The notes under the pieces were generated by a model, which saw only the letters and a program-made list of their open reading frames with translations, made no database searches and was not told the origin of the DNA. 41,624 bases of DNA. Origin: Comamonadaceae bacterium. Its GTDB lineage: Bacteria > Pseudomonadota > Gammaproteobacteria > Burkholderiales > Burkholderiaceae_C. Positions 16,578-24,996 of the stretch are shown here, one piece after another. The DNA is taken from positions 1 to 41,624 of the forward strand of contig JAHFQI010000010.1 in assembly GCA_023259355.1 (NCBI GenBank), read 5' to 3'. Numbering within the stretch: the stretch's first letter is position 1; each line of letters begins with the position of its first letter. A program made the translations under genes and the position numbers.

Positions 16578-17954
16578 ATGCAGACCCCTGGCAAATCGAT
16601 GACCTTGACCGAACCCAGTCGCCAAACCCCGGTTTGGGGGCGCTATGACGTGGTGGTGCTGGGGGGCGGTCCAGCCGGCATCGCGGCCGCCGCGGCTGCA
16701 GCACAAGCCGGGCAATCCACCTTGCTGATCGAGGGCTATGGCTTCCTGGGCGGCATGGGCACGGCGGCGGGTGTGACTAATTTTTGCGGCTTGCATGCCA
16801 ATGTTCATGGCCGCATTCAACAAGTGGTGCATGGCGTGGCGGACGACCTGCTGGCCCGTATGCGGGCACTGGGCGGCCTGAACGAGCCGCATGTGATTTT
16901 TGGCAACAGAATTGCCGCCCAGGCCTATGACAACGCGGCCTTCAAGGTCGCGGCCGATGCCCTGGTGCTGGCCAGCGGCGCGCAACTGCTGTTTCACGCC
17001 AAGGCGGTCGGGGTCATCATGGACAACCCCAGCGACATTGGCGCCGTGCTGATCGAGACCAAATCGGGCCGGTACGCCGTCGTGGCCAAAACCTTCATTG
17101 ACTGCTCGGGCGATGGCGACCTGGCCGCCCACGCGGGTGTCCCGTTCGAGAAAGGCAAGGGGCCGGGTAGTCAGGGCCACGACATGATGTACCCGTCCAC
17201 CATGTTCCGTGTCAACGGCGTGGACCCGGTGCTCGCGGGCGACGCCTTCAACCGCTTTGGCGACCTGATGGACGAGGCGGAAAAACGTGGCCGCAAGTTC
17301 CCGCGCAAGACCCCCATCATCCGCCCGCAGAAGAATCCCACCGAGTGGCGTGCCAACGTGACGCAACTGGCCAACGCCGACGGGGGGCCCGTGGACGGCA
17401 CCAATGCGGCGCAACTGAGCGACGCCGAGGTGCAGGGGCGCCGCCAGATTGTGGATTTCTTCCAGTTCCTGCGTGAATCCGCGCCAGGTTTCGAGCAGGC
17501 CTACATCCTGGAGATCGCGCCCCAGGTGGGCGTGCGCGAAACCCGCCGCGTCGTGGGCGAATACCAGCTGACTGAAAGCGACGTGTTGCAGTGCGCCAGC
17601 TTTGACGACACCGTGGGTGTGAATGGCTGGATGATTGAAGAGCACGTGGCGGGCAACATCGCCTTCAAATGGCAGGACATCCCCCACTGCAGGGGGTTCA
17701 ATCACTTGCCCTACCGCATGCTGCTGCCGCTGCAGGTGGACAACCTGCTGGTGGCGGGCCGTTGCGCGTCCATGACGCACATGGGCCAGTCGGCTGCGCG
17801 TGTGTCGGGGGGCTGCTTTGTCATGGGTCAGGCGGCAGGCACCGCCGCGGCACTGGCGATCCAGGCGAATGTGCGTCCGCGGGACTTGAACGTCACCACC
17901 CTGCAAGCCAGGCTCGAAGCCGATGGGGCCTACCTGGGGCGGGACAAGTCCTGA
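16578..17954 (+). CDS. FAD-dependent oxidoreductase (FAD_oxidored/fumarate-reductase-like)
   Basis: A 458-residue flavoprotein. The N-terminal dinucleotide-binding motif is VVLGGGPAGIAAAAAAAQAG (residues 26-45), with Glu52 at the end of beta-2 for the FAD ribose. The stretch FIDCSGDGDLAAHAGVPFEKG and the C-terminal LLVAGRCASMTHMGQSAARVSG are characteristic of the FAD_oxidored family. ATG at 16578 follows AGGAGA by 7 nt. The open frame extends upstream to 16281 but crosses the LysR gene, so it was rejected. It is followed by a Bug gene 36 bp downstream. It probably oxidises or reduces the carbon source captured by that Bug. Substrate and electron acceptor are not visible. Confidence 0.9.
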   Translation: MQTPGKSMTLTEPSRQTPVWGRYDVVVLGGGPAGIAAAAAAAQAGQSTLLIEGYGFLGGMGTAAGVTNFCGLHANVHGRIQQVVHGVADDLLARMRALGGLNEPHVIFGNRIAAQAYDNAAFKVAADALVLASGAQLLFHAKAVGVIMDNPSDIGAVLIETKSGRYAVVAKTFIDCSGDGDLAAHAGVPFEKGKGPGSQGHDMMYPSTMFRVNGVDPVLAGDAFNRFGDLMDEAEKRGRKFPRKTPIIRPQKNPTEWRANVTQLANADGGPVDGTNAAQLSDAEVQGRRQIVDFFQFLRESAPGFEQAYILEIAPQVGVRETRRVVGEYQLTESDVLQCASFDDTVGVNGWMIEEHVAGNIAFKWQDIPHCRGFNHLPYRMLLPLQVDNLLVAGRCASMTHMGQSAARVSGGCFVMGQAAGTAAALAIQANVRPRDLNVTTLQARLEADGAYLGRDKS

Positions 17955-17990
17955 GCGTTGCCCCTGCCTGTCAACCCCTCGGAGATTTTC

Positions 17991-18977
17991 ATGAAAAAAC
18001 GCAGTCTGAATATCGCGGCATTGGCTGCCGCCCTGATCGCCGTGGCGCCGCTGGCGCAAGCCCAAACGACGGCCCCCGCCACGCCCTCATGGCCCACCAG
18101 ACCGGTCCGCATCCTGGTCGGATTTCCGGGCGGCTCGACGCCCGACGCCGCGGCCCGGGCCCTGGCGGAACCCCTTGCCCGTGCGCTCGGGCAGCCGGTG
18201 ATTGTGGAGAACAAGGCCGGCGCCTCCGGCAATATCGCCGCCGACCAGGTGGCCAAGGCCGTTGACGATCACACGCTGGGTGTGGTCATCAACGGCAACC
18301 TGACCTCCGCCAGGATGCTCAACCCCAGGCTGCCCTATGACCCGGCCAGGGATTTCAGCTACCTCTCGCTGCTGGCCACTGCGCCGCTGGTGCTGGTGGC
18401 CCCCGCCAGCGCGCCCGATGGCGCTGCCTTCTTTGCAGCGGCCCGACAGAACGGTGACAAGTGGAATTACGGCTCGGTGGGGAATGGGTCGGTGGCCCAT
18501 CTGGGTATGGAATTGCTCAAGTCCAGAATCCAGGGATTGATGCCCATGCATGTGCCCTTTCAAGGTAACCCAGCCGTTATCACCGGTCTGCTGGGAGGCC
18601 AGATTCAGTTGGCCCTGGTGCCGCCGGGCATTGCCATGCCGCAGGTCAAGGCAGGCAAGCTCAAAGCCATCGGCCTGACCAGCGGGCGCAGTGCCATGGT
18701 GTCTGAAGTGCCGCCTTTGGCCGATGCCGGTGTGCAGGGGTTCAATCTGGAGGTGTGGGCGGCCCTCGTCGGACCGGCCAGGCTTTCAAAAGCCGCACAG
18801 GATCGGCTCAATGCCGAGGTGCCCAACATCATCCGCAGCGTCGATACGCGACAAAAGCTGTTCAATCAAGGCTGGCAAGCCGTGGGTACGTCCCCGGATG
18901 GCCTGAAGAGTCGGGTGAAAGAAGAGGCCCGCATCATGAACAGCATCATTTCGGCCCGGGGGATCAGGCTGGAATGA
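17991..18977 (+). CDS. Divergent Bug/TctC-family solute-binding protein (D1)
   Basis: A 328-residue Bug protein from ATG 17991 (MKKRSLNIAALAAAL), preceded by GGAG. The signal peptide ends near APLAQAQ. It departs from the others in two places. The ligand loop is PGGSTPDAAARAL, with an extra proline before the aspartate, and the usual PDGYTL segment is VDDHTLGVV. The second-domain motif is also changed (HVPFQGNPAVITGLLGGQIQ). These changes fall in regions that shape the pocket, so a different ligand from the other ten is likely. It forms a two-gene unit with the FAD oxidoreductase and is convergent with module E (10 bp between stops). Confidence 0.9.
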   Translation: MKKRSLNIAALAAALIAVAPLAQAQTTAPATPSWPTRPVRILVGFPGGSTPDAAARALAEPLARALGQPVIVENKAGASGNIAADQVAKAVDDHTLGVVINGNLTSARMLNPRLPYDPARDFSYLSLLATAPLVLVAPASAPDGAAFFAAARQNGDKWNYGSVGNGSVAHLGMELLKSRIQGLMPMHVPFQGNPAVITGLLGGQIQLALVPPGIAMPQVKAGKLKAIGLTSGRSAMVSEVPPLADAGVQGFNLEVWAALVGPARLSKAAQDRLNAEVPNIIRSVDTRQKLFNQGWQAVGTSPDGLKSRVKEEARIMNSIISARGIRLE

Positions 18978-18987
18978 GGGCGGTTGC

Positions 18988-19905
18988 TCAAGGCGGCTGG
19001 TGATGCGCCATCCCGGGAACATCCATCGCGATGCGCAGGATGTCTCCTTTTGTGGAGTCGGTCACGTACAGCATTGTGCGAGTTTCACCACCAAAGGCGA
19101 GATTGGTCAATGAATGGCCCGATGGGCCGCGCAGCACCTGCACGGGTTCGGCGCGGTGGTTCAACACCCAGACATAGGCCAGCCCCGGGTTGGCGATCAG
19201 AAGCCGGCCCGATTCGTCCATCGCCAGGCCATCGGGGCCGCTCGGGCCGTACGAGGTGAAGAACTGCCCGGCCTTGGAGACCCCGCCATCGGCCAGCAGC
19301 GGCATGCGCCACACGCAGTTGCCACGCGTGACGGCGACGAACAGGAATTTTTCATCGGGCGACAGCACGATGCCGTTGGGGCTGGGCACGTTGGACAGCA
19401 GCAGGTCGAGCCGGCCCGCGCGGCTGAGCCGGTACACGCGGCCCGTGGGGTCGTGCAGGCCGGTCTGGCCCTGGTCGGTGAAATAGAGATTGCCCTGCGA
19501 GTCGAACGTCAGGTCGTTGACGCCCTTGAAGCTCTCCGTGTTGCGGCGGGCGAGATAGGGCCGCACCGCGCCGCTGCGGATGTCCACCACCATCAGGCCG
19601 TTGAGGTAGTCGGTGACCAGCAGCTCGGCCGGGTTGAGCAACTTCATGCCGTTGGGCTCGCCGTCCCATTGCGCGACCAGGTCCCATTCGCCTTTGGGGT
19701 CGATGCGGAACACCCGGCCGAAGGGAATGTCGGTGACATACAGGTTGCCGGCATCGTCGAACACCGGGCCTTCGAGGAAGGAATCGGCTTCGCGCCCGCC
19801 CTGGTTGGCGTCGCCCCAGACCGTGCGCCGGGCCTGGCGGTAGCGGTCGGGCAGGCGCGTCCAGACATCGAGTTCGCGGACCTGAGGGGATTGCAGCAGG
19901 AACAT
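18988..19905 (-). CDS. SMP-30/gluconolactonase-like family protein
   Basis: About 305 residues from ATG 19905. A second in-frame ATG at 19911 is only 2 nt after GGAG, so the inner start, 8 nt away, fits better. It is a six-bladed beta-propeller of the SMP-30 type. Family segments include FLEGPVFDDAGNLYVTDIPFGRVFRID, NDLTFDSQGNLYFTDQGQTG, PNGIVLSPDEKFLFVA and GPDGLAMDESGRLLIANPG. Metal ligands in this family include a Glu in the first blade (EGP), an Asn (PNG) and an Asp (PDG); all three positions are present. No signal peptide is seen. It is the last gene of module E and probably hydrolyses a lactone in the same pathway. Confidence 0.88.
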   Translation of the reverse strand: MFLLQSPQVRELDVWTRLPDRYRQARRTVWGDANQGGREADSFLEGPVFDDAGNLYVTDIPFGRVFRIDPKGEWDLVAQWDGEPNGMKLLNPAELLVTDYLNGLMVVDIRSGAVRPYLARRNTESFKGVNDLTFDSQGNLYFTDQGQTGLHDPTGRVYRLSRAGRLDLLLSNVPSPNGIVLSPDEKFLFVAVTRGNCVWRMPLLADGGVSKAGQFFTSYGPSGPDGLAMDESGRLLIANPGLAYVWVLNHRAEPVQVLRGPSGHSLTNLAFGGETRTMLYVTDSTKGDILRIAMDVPGMAHHQPP

Positions 19906-19927
19906 GGTCATTTCTCCAGGGCGAGGG

Positions 19928-20932
19928 TCAGTCGATCGACACCTTGGCATCACGAATGATGCGGCCCCATTTTTCAGTGTCGCGGCGGGTCCAGGCCTGC
20001 ACTTCGTCGGGCGAGCCGGTGTGCAGTTCGATGCCGGCCGGCTCGATCTTGGCCGCCAGCGCCGGGTTTTGCAGGACCTTGCGCAGGGCGGCATTCATGC
20101 GCTCGACCAGCGGTGTGGGCGTGCCCAGCGGGGCGTACATGGCGTACCAGGTGGTGTAGTCAAAGCCCGGCAGGGCCGCCGAGAGCAGGGGCAGCGGGCG
20201 CGTTGCCGCCGAAGTGCTGGCCGCGGTGGCGCCGACCACGCGCACATAGCCTTTGTCCGCCACGCCCTGAAGCGACGGCAGGCTGCTGAACATGGCGCTG
20301 ACCTGGCCCGAGACCAGGTCATTGACGGCCGCCGAGCTGCCTTTGTAGGGCACGTGCAGCACCTCAGTTTTCGACAACGCCTTGAACATCTCCATGCCAA
20401 GGTGCGCCGTGCCGCCCGTGCCGGCGGACGCAAAGCTGACTTTGCCGGGGTTGGCGCGGGCGTAGTCCACCAGTTCCTGGACGGTTTTCACCGGCAATTT
20501 GGCCGACACCACCAGCACATGCGGGCTGGTGGACACGGTGCCCACCGGCCTCAGCCGGGCCAGCAGGTCCGCGCCGCCGTTCTTGCTCAGCATGGGCTGC
20601 AGCACCACATTGCCGAAGGCGGCCAGCAGCAGGGTATGGCCATCGGGTTCGGCCCGCGCAACGACGCTCAGGGCCGGCACGCCCATGGCACCCCCCAGGT
20701 TCTCGATCAGCACGGGTTGCCGGATGTCCGCCGCAAGGGCCTGCGCCACTTCGCGCGCCACCACGTCGGCCGGCCCGCCGGCCGCATAGGGCACCACGAG
20801 TTTGACGGGTTTGGTGGGCCAGTTGACGGCGGGCTGCGCGAAGGCGGGTTGAATGGCCGCCAGCAGAGCGGCCAGAGCACCGGCCCCGGCTGCCAGGGCC
20901 AGCCGGCGATGGCGCTGAATAGATGGCGGCAT
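19928..20932 (-). CDS. Bug/TctC-family solute-binding protein (E5)
   Basis: A 334-residue Bug protein, fifth in module E. The leader carries HRRLALAAG and ends near PAFAQPA. Core motifs are YAAGGPADVVARE, VLIENLGGAMG, EPDGHTLLLAAFG and HVPYKGSSAAVNDLVSGQVS. The second loop has NLGGAMG rather than NKPGAGG. ATG at 20932 with GGAGAC upstream. It is 18 bp downstream of the exported amidohydrolase gene and 22 bp before the SMP-30 lactonase gene. The pairing with two hydrolases suggests a lactone or dicarboxylate ligand, but this is only context. Confidence 0.92.
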   Translation of the reverse strand: MPPSIQRHRRLALAAGAGALAALLAAIQPAFAQPAVNWPTKPVKLVVPYAAGGPADVVAREVAQALAADIRQPVLIENLGGAMGVPALSVVARAEPDGHTLLLAAFGNVVLQPMLSKNGGADLLARLRPVGTVSTSPHVLVVSAKLPVKTVQELVDYARANPGKVSFASAGTGGTAHLGMEMFKALSKTEVLHVPYKGSSAAVNDLVSGQVSAMFSSLPSLQGVADKGYVRVVGATAASTSAATRPLPLLSAALPGFDYTTWYAMYAPLGTPTPLVERMNAALRKVLQNPALAAKIEPAGIELHTGSPDEVQAWTRRDTEKWGRIIRDAKVSID

Positions 20933-20950
20933 TACACGTCTCCAGAAGAA

Positions 20951-21931
20951 TCAGAAGCCATACAGGACAGCCGGATTGGACACCAGAATCTTCTCGCGCA
21001 GTGCCGCGTTCGGCGCCCAGCGTTCCAGGTGGTCCAGCAGTGCCGCGTCGTCGGGCTTTTCCGCGGCTTTTTTGGTCGGGTGCGGCCAGTCGCTGCCCCA
21101 GACCATGCGTTCGGGCGCCAGGTCGATCAGCGCGCGCGCCACCTGGCCGCTGTCCGACAAATCGGGCGTGCGGCTGGTCAGGTAGGCGCCTGAGAGCTTG
21201 AACCATGCCCGGCCCTGCTCCAGCAGCCGGGCGTACAGCGCGAACGCCGGGTGCTGGATGCCTTGCGGTTGCGGCAGCTGCCCCATGTGGTCGAACACCA
21301 CGGGGCAGGCCAGTTGCCGCAGTGTGTCGCCCACGGCGAGCAGCCGGTCCGCCGTGCCGTTGACCTGGATGTGCCAGCCCAGGGGCGCGATGCGGCGCGC
21401 CAGCGGCACCATCATGTCGGGGGTGATGCCCACCAGAAAGCTCAGGTTGAAGCGGATGCCGCGCACGCCGGCCTCATGCAGCGCCCGCAGTTGCGCATCG
21501 GTCACCTGCGTATCGACCACCGCCACGCCGCGCGCAGCAGGGCCGAAGGACTTCAAGGCGTCCACCAGCAGCCGGTTGTCCACCCCGTAGGTCGAGGGCT
21601 GCACGATCACGTTGCGCTGCAGGCCCAGGCGCTGCTGGAGCAGGCGGTAGTCGGCCACGGTCGCATCGTCGGGCAGCAGCGTGGCCGTGGGGTGGGCCGG
21701 GTAACGCCGGTCGTAGATGTGATGGTGGCAGTCGCAGGCGAGCGCGGGCATTGCAAAGCGCGGGATGGCCGTGCCGGCCGAATGCGGCACCGCCGTGGGC
21801 TGGGGGGCCGGCCGTACCGCTGCGGAAGGTGGCGCGGTGATGGCGCAGCCGCCGAGGCTGGCGAGCGAGGCGGCAGCGCCCAGCGTGGCGACGAATTGGC
21901 GGCGGGTGGGTGCAGGCGGGGTGGGGGTCAT
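20951..21931 (-). CDS. LigI-like amidohydrolase with Tat and lipobox export signal
   Basis: A 326-residue amidohydrolase. Unlike its paralogue at 8687-9577 it starts with a Tat-type leader (Arg10-Arg11 in TRRQFVATLG) and a lipobox (LGGC, Cys29), then a proline/alanine-rich linker to about residue 58. It is therefore predicted to be a lipoprotein outside the cytoplasm. The TIM-barrel motifs are intact: CDCHHHIYD (residues 66-74), GVRGIRFNLSF, VFDHMGQ and VWGSDWPHPTK with the family's catalytic aspartate. Known relatives act on pyrone dicarboxylate lactones in the cytoplasm, so periplasmic placement is unusual. It sits between two Bug genes in module E and could hydrolyse a lactone before uptake. 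ATG at 21931. Confidence 0.88.
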   Translation of the reverse strand: MTPTPPAPTRRQFVATLGAAASLASLGGCAITAPPSAAVRPAPQPTAVPHSAGTAIPRFAMPALACDCHHHIYDRRYPAHPTATLLPDDATVADYRLLQQRLGLQRNVIVQPSTYGVDNRLLVDALKSFGPAARGVAVVDTQVTDAQLRALHEAGVRGIRFNLSFLVGITPDMMVPLARRIAPLGWHIQVNGTADRLLAVGDTLRQLACPVVFDHMGQLPQPQGIQHPAFALYARLLEQGRAWFKLSGAYLTSRTPDLSDSGQVARALIDLAPERMVWGSDWPHPTKKAAEKPDDAALLDHLERWAPNAALREKILVSNPAVLYGF

Positions 21932-21955
21932 GTCTGTCTCGTGGGGTGGAGGGGC

Positions 21956-22951
21956 TCAATCGACCTTCAGGTTCAGGTCTTTGGCGATCTGGGTCCAGGT
22001 CGCCGTTTCGCGCGCGATCTGGGCGGCAAACGGCTCGCCGCACAGGGGCGCGGGTTCCATGCCCAGCGAGCGCAGCTTCTCGGCACCGGCGGATGAAGCG
22101 GCATAGGCCCGCGCCTCGCGCTCCAGCAGCTTGACCACCGCCTCCGGCGTGGCGGCCGGGGCCAGCAGGCCGTACCAGGCATCGGCGGCATAACCTTTGA
22201 CACCGGCTTCCTCGAAGGTGGGCACCTCGGGCAGTTGCGCCGAGCGTTTCGGCGTGGCGATGGCCAGCGCCGTCAGCTTGCCGGTCTTGATCAGCGGCAA
22301 CACCGAGCCGAGCGTGGCAAAGGAGGCATCGACCTGGCCGGCCATCAGGTCGGCGACGGCCGGCGCCGCGCCCTTGTAGGGCACGTGGGTCAGCTTGACC
22401 GCAGCCAGCCGCGTGAACAATTCGCTGGCAAAGTGGACCGAGCTGCCGACGCCGGGCGAGGCATAGGTGACCGACAGTGGCTTGGCACTGGCTTTCTGCA
22501 CGAAATCGCCCAACGTCCTGACGCCGAGCGACGGCCCCACCACCAACACCGTCGGGGCCGCCGCCAGCATGCACACCGGCTTGAACGACTTGACCGCGTC
22601 GAACTTGACCCGCACGCTGTACAGCGCCGGAATCATGGTGTGGTTGGTCGCGGCCATCAGCAGTGTGTGGCCATCGGTGGCGCTGGCCACGGCTTCGGCG
22701 GCAATGATGGTGTTGGCGCCGGGCTTGTTGTCCACGATCACGGGCTGGCCGAGGCCGCGGCCGGCCTGGTCGGCAAAGCCCCGTGCCACGATGTCGGTCG
22801 GGCCGCCTGCGGCAAAGCCGACCACGAGCCGGACGGGTTTGCCGGGCCAGGCCGGTGCCTGGGCCAGGGCGGGCGCTGCGGCAAAGGCCAGGGCCGCAAG
22901 ACCGGTTGCAGCGAGCGCCCTGGCGTGTGCGATTTCGATGGTGCGAGGCAT
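21956..22951 (-). CDS. Bug/TctC-family solute-binding protein (E4, third of a tandem)
   Basis: A 331-residue Bug protein. The leader is MPRTIEIAHARALAATG... with a cleavage site near ALAQAP. Core motifs are FAAGGPTDIVARG, VIVDNKPGAN, ATDGHTLLMAAT and HVPYKGAAPAVADLMAGQVDASFATLG. It follows two other Bug genes on the same strand with gaps of 15 bp and 22 bp, forming a three-gene Bug tandem. The three proteins share motifs but differ clearly in sequence, so the tandem is not a recent copy. Ligand unknown. Confidence 0.92.
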   Translation of the reverse strand: MPRTIEIAHARALAATGLAALAFAAAPALAQAPAWPGKPVRLVVGFAAGGPTDIVARGFADQAGRGLGQPVIVDNKPGANTIIAAEAVASATDGHTLLMAATNHTMIPALYSVRVKFDAVKSFKPVCMLAAAPTVLVVGPSLGVRTLGDFVQKASAKPLSVTYASPGVGSSVHFASELFTRLAAVKLTHVPYKGAAPAVADLMAGQVDASFATLGSVLPLIKTGKLTALAIATPKRSAQLPEVPTFEEAGVKGYAADAWYGLLAPAATPEAVVKLLEREARAYAASSAGAEKLRSLGMEPAPLCGEPFAAQIARETATWTQIAKDLNLKVD

Positions 22952-22966
22952 GGCGTCTGCGATGCC

Positions 22967-23953
22967 TTATTGCTTTTCAAACGCGGTATTCGCGACCACC
23001 TTGCCCCAGCTTTCGGTGCTTTCCCGGAGCAGCCGCGCAAACGCTTCCGCGCCGACCTGGCGCGGCTCGGCGCCCATGCCCTCGGCGTAAACCTTCATGT
23101 CGCTGGAGGCCATGGCCGTGGCGATTTCCTTTTGCAGCCGGGCCAGGGCCTCGGGCGGCGTGCCCTTGGGCGCCCACAGGCCGGTCCAGTTGACGACGCC
23201 CGGCCACTTGACGCCGGCTTCGGCGAAGGTGGGCACGTCCGGCAAGGCCGCCAGCCGCTTGTCGCCGCTGATCGCCAGCAGCCGCACCTTGCCGCCCTTG
23301 ACATTGCCCATCAGGCCGGTGGTGGAGGCGATCTGGAAGTCGATGGTGTTCGACAGAATCGCCTGCGTGGCCTCGCCCGCGCCCTTGAACGGGATGTGCA
23401 TGAAGTTGGCCCCCACCGCGATGCCCAGGGCCTCGCTGGCGAAATGCGGCGTGGTGCCGGGCCCGCCCGTGCCATAGGTCACCGTGTTGGGCGCGCGCCG
23501 GGCCTGTGCCACCAGCTCCGGCAAGGTCTTGAATCGCGACTGCGCGTTGACCGCCAGGGCCATGGGGGCGAAGACAAACGCCCCCACGGGCATCAGGTCC
23601 GCCGCCGGGTCGAACGGCAGCTTCTTGAAGATGTGCGGCAGCAGCGAGAACGTGGTGTCGTTGGCCATCAGCGTGTAGCCGTCGGCCTCGGATTTGACGA
23701 CCTGGCTGGCGCCGATGGTGCCGGTGGCGCCGGCCTTGTTCTCGATAAAGAAGCTCTGGCCGGTCTGCTCGGTGAGTTTTTGCGCCATCTTGCGCGTGGC
23801 CACGTCCACGGCGCCGCCGGGGCCGTAGGGCACGACGATCTTGACGGGTTTGGCGGGCCAGGCCGTCTGGGCCTGTGCCGCGGTCGTGACAAGACCCATG
23901 GCCGCCAGCGTGCAGGCAGCCAGGAGTGATCGGGAAGTGAAGGGGGTCAACAT
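22967..23953 (-). CDS. Bug/TctC-family solute-binding protein (E3, second of a tandem)
   Basis: About 328 residues from ATG 23953, which has AAGGAG 6 nt upstream; a TTG one codon earlier is less likely. The signal peptide ends near TAAQAQ. Core motifs are YGPGGAVDVATRK, FFIENKAGATG, EADGYTLMANDTT and HIPFKGAGEATQAILSNTIDFQIAST. The aspartate of the ligand loop is kept, but the following helix reads VATRKMAQ, unlike the IVART of the neighbours. It is the middle of the three adjacent Bug genes in module E. Confidence 0.92.
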   Translation of the reverse strand: MLTPFTSRSLLAACTLAAMGLVTTAAQAQTAWPAKPVKIVVPYGPGGAVDVATRKMAQKLTEQTGQSFFIENKAGATGTIGASQVVKSEADGYTLMANDTTFSLLPHIFKKLPFDPAADLMPVGAFVFAPMALAVNAQSRFKTLPELVAQARRAPNTVTYGTGGPGTTPHFASEALGIAVGANFMHIPFKGAGEATQAILSNTIDFQIASTTGLMGNVKGGKVRLLAISGDKRLAALPDVPTFAEAGVKWPGVVNWTGLWAPKGTPPEALARLQKEIATAMASSDMKVYAEGMGAEPRQVGAEAFARLLRESTESWGKVVANTAFEKQ

Positions 23954-23975
23954 CAAAGTCTCCTTGTGTAGATCG

Positions 23976-24965
23976 TTAATCGAGGGTGATGCCGGCGGTC
24001 TTGATCACGCGGGCCCATTTGACGGTTTCGGCCTGGACGAAACGGCTGAAGTCGCCGCTGCTGCTGCCAACCGCTTCCGCGCCGCTGGCCGCCAGGCGCT
24101 GGCGGATGTCGGGCAGGGCCATGACGGCGCGCAGCTCGGCTTCCAGCTTGTCGAGCACAGGCTTGGGCGTGCCGGCCGGTGCCCACAGGCCGTTCCACTC
24201 CTGCGCGCTGAAGCCGGCCAGGCCCGCCTCGGCCACGGTGGGCAGCTGGCTCACCAGGGCGGTGCGCTGGGGCGAAGTGACGGCCAGGGCGCGCAGCTTG
24301 CCGCTTTTCACCAGCGGGTACGACGCGGGCATGGCCGAGAACATCATGTCCACCTGGCCGGCCATCAGATCGCTCAGGGCCGGCGCGCCGCCGCGGTAGG
24401 GAATGTGGGTGATGAACAGCTGGTGGCCCTGCTTGAACAGCTCGCCCGCCAGGTGTTGCGCACTGCCGTTGCCGGCCGAGGCGAACGACAGCCGGCCCGG
24501 CCGGGCCCGCGCCGCCTTGAGCAGGTCGGCCAGTGTCTTGTAGGGGGAGTTGGCCGGCACCACCAGCAGCATGGGCACCTGCATCAGCAGCGACACGGGC
24601 ACGAGGTCTTTCGCCGGATCGAAGGGCATGCGGGGCAGCAGGCTGGGGTTCACGGTGAAGCCGGTGGCGTCCAGCAGCAGCGTGCTGCCGTCGGGGATGG
24701 CCTTGGCGACCGCGGCCGCGCCGATCGCGCCGCCCGCGCCGGGGCGGTTGTCCACGATCACGGTGGTCTTGAGCCGTTCGCCGAGCTGGGTGGCGACCAT
24801 GCGCGCGGTCTGGTCGGCGGCGCCGCCGGCCGAATACGGCACCACGAGCTTGATGGGGCGGTCAGGCCAGCCTTGCGCCAGGGCCGTGGGCGCCATCCAC
24901 GGCGAGGCGGACAGCGCCAGCAGGGCGAGAACCTGGCGGCGATGCTGATTTTTTGGGGCAGTCAT
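23976..24965 (-). CDS. Bug/TctC-family solute-binding protein (E2, first of a tandem)
   Basis: About 329 residues from ATG 24965 (MTAPKNQHRRQVLALLALSAS), with GGAGA upstream; the longer frame to 25010 overlaps the cyclase gene and lacks support. The leader has a twin-arginine pair (HRRQVLALL) and ends near ALAQG. Core motifs are YSAGGAADQTARM, VIVDNRPGAGG, IPDGSTLLLDATG and HIPYRGGAPALSDLMAGQVDMMFSAMP. The ligand loop reads SAGGAADQ instead of PGG.xD, which may alter specificity. It is 31 bp after the cyclase gene and is the first of three Bug genes in a row. Confidence 0.92.
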   Translation of the reverse strand: MTAPKNQHRRQVLALLALSASPWMAPTALAQGWPDRPIKLVVPYSAGGAADQTARMVATQLGERLKTTVIVDNRPGAGGAIGAAAVAKAIPDGSTLLLDATGFTVNPSLLPRMPFDPAKDLVPVSLLMQVPMLLVVPANSPYKTLADLLKAARARPGRLSFASAGNGSAQHLAGELFKQGHQLFITHIPYRGGAPALSDLMAGQVDMMFSAMPASYPLVKSGKLRALAVTSPQRTALVSQLPTVAEAGLAGFSAQEWNGLWAPAGTPKPVLDKLEAELRAVMALPDIRQRLAASGAEAVGSSSGDFSRFVQAETVKWARVIKTAGITLD

Positions 24966-24996
24966 GGGCGTCTCCGTATGTTTTTGAGTCGGCGGT

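Noticed and set aside
18988-19905. Calling the SMP-30 protein a gluconolactonase with gene symbol
   Set aside because: The propeller and metal-site positions are clear, but lactone specificity cannot be read, so only the family is given.
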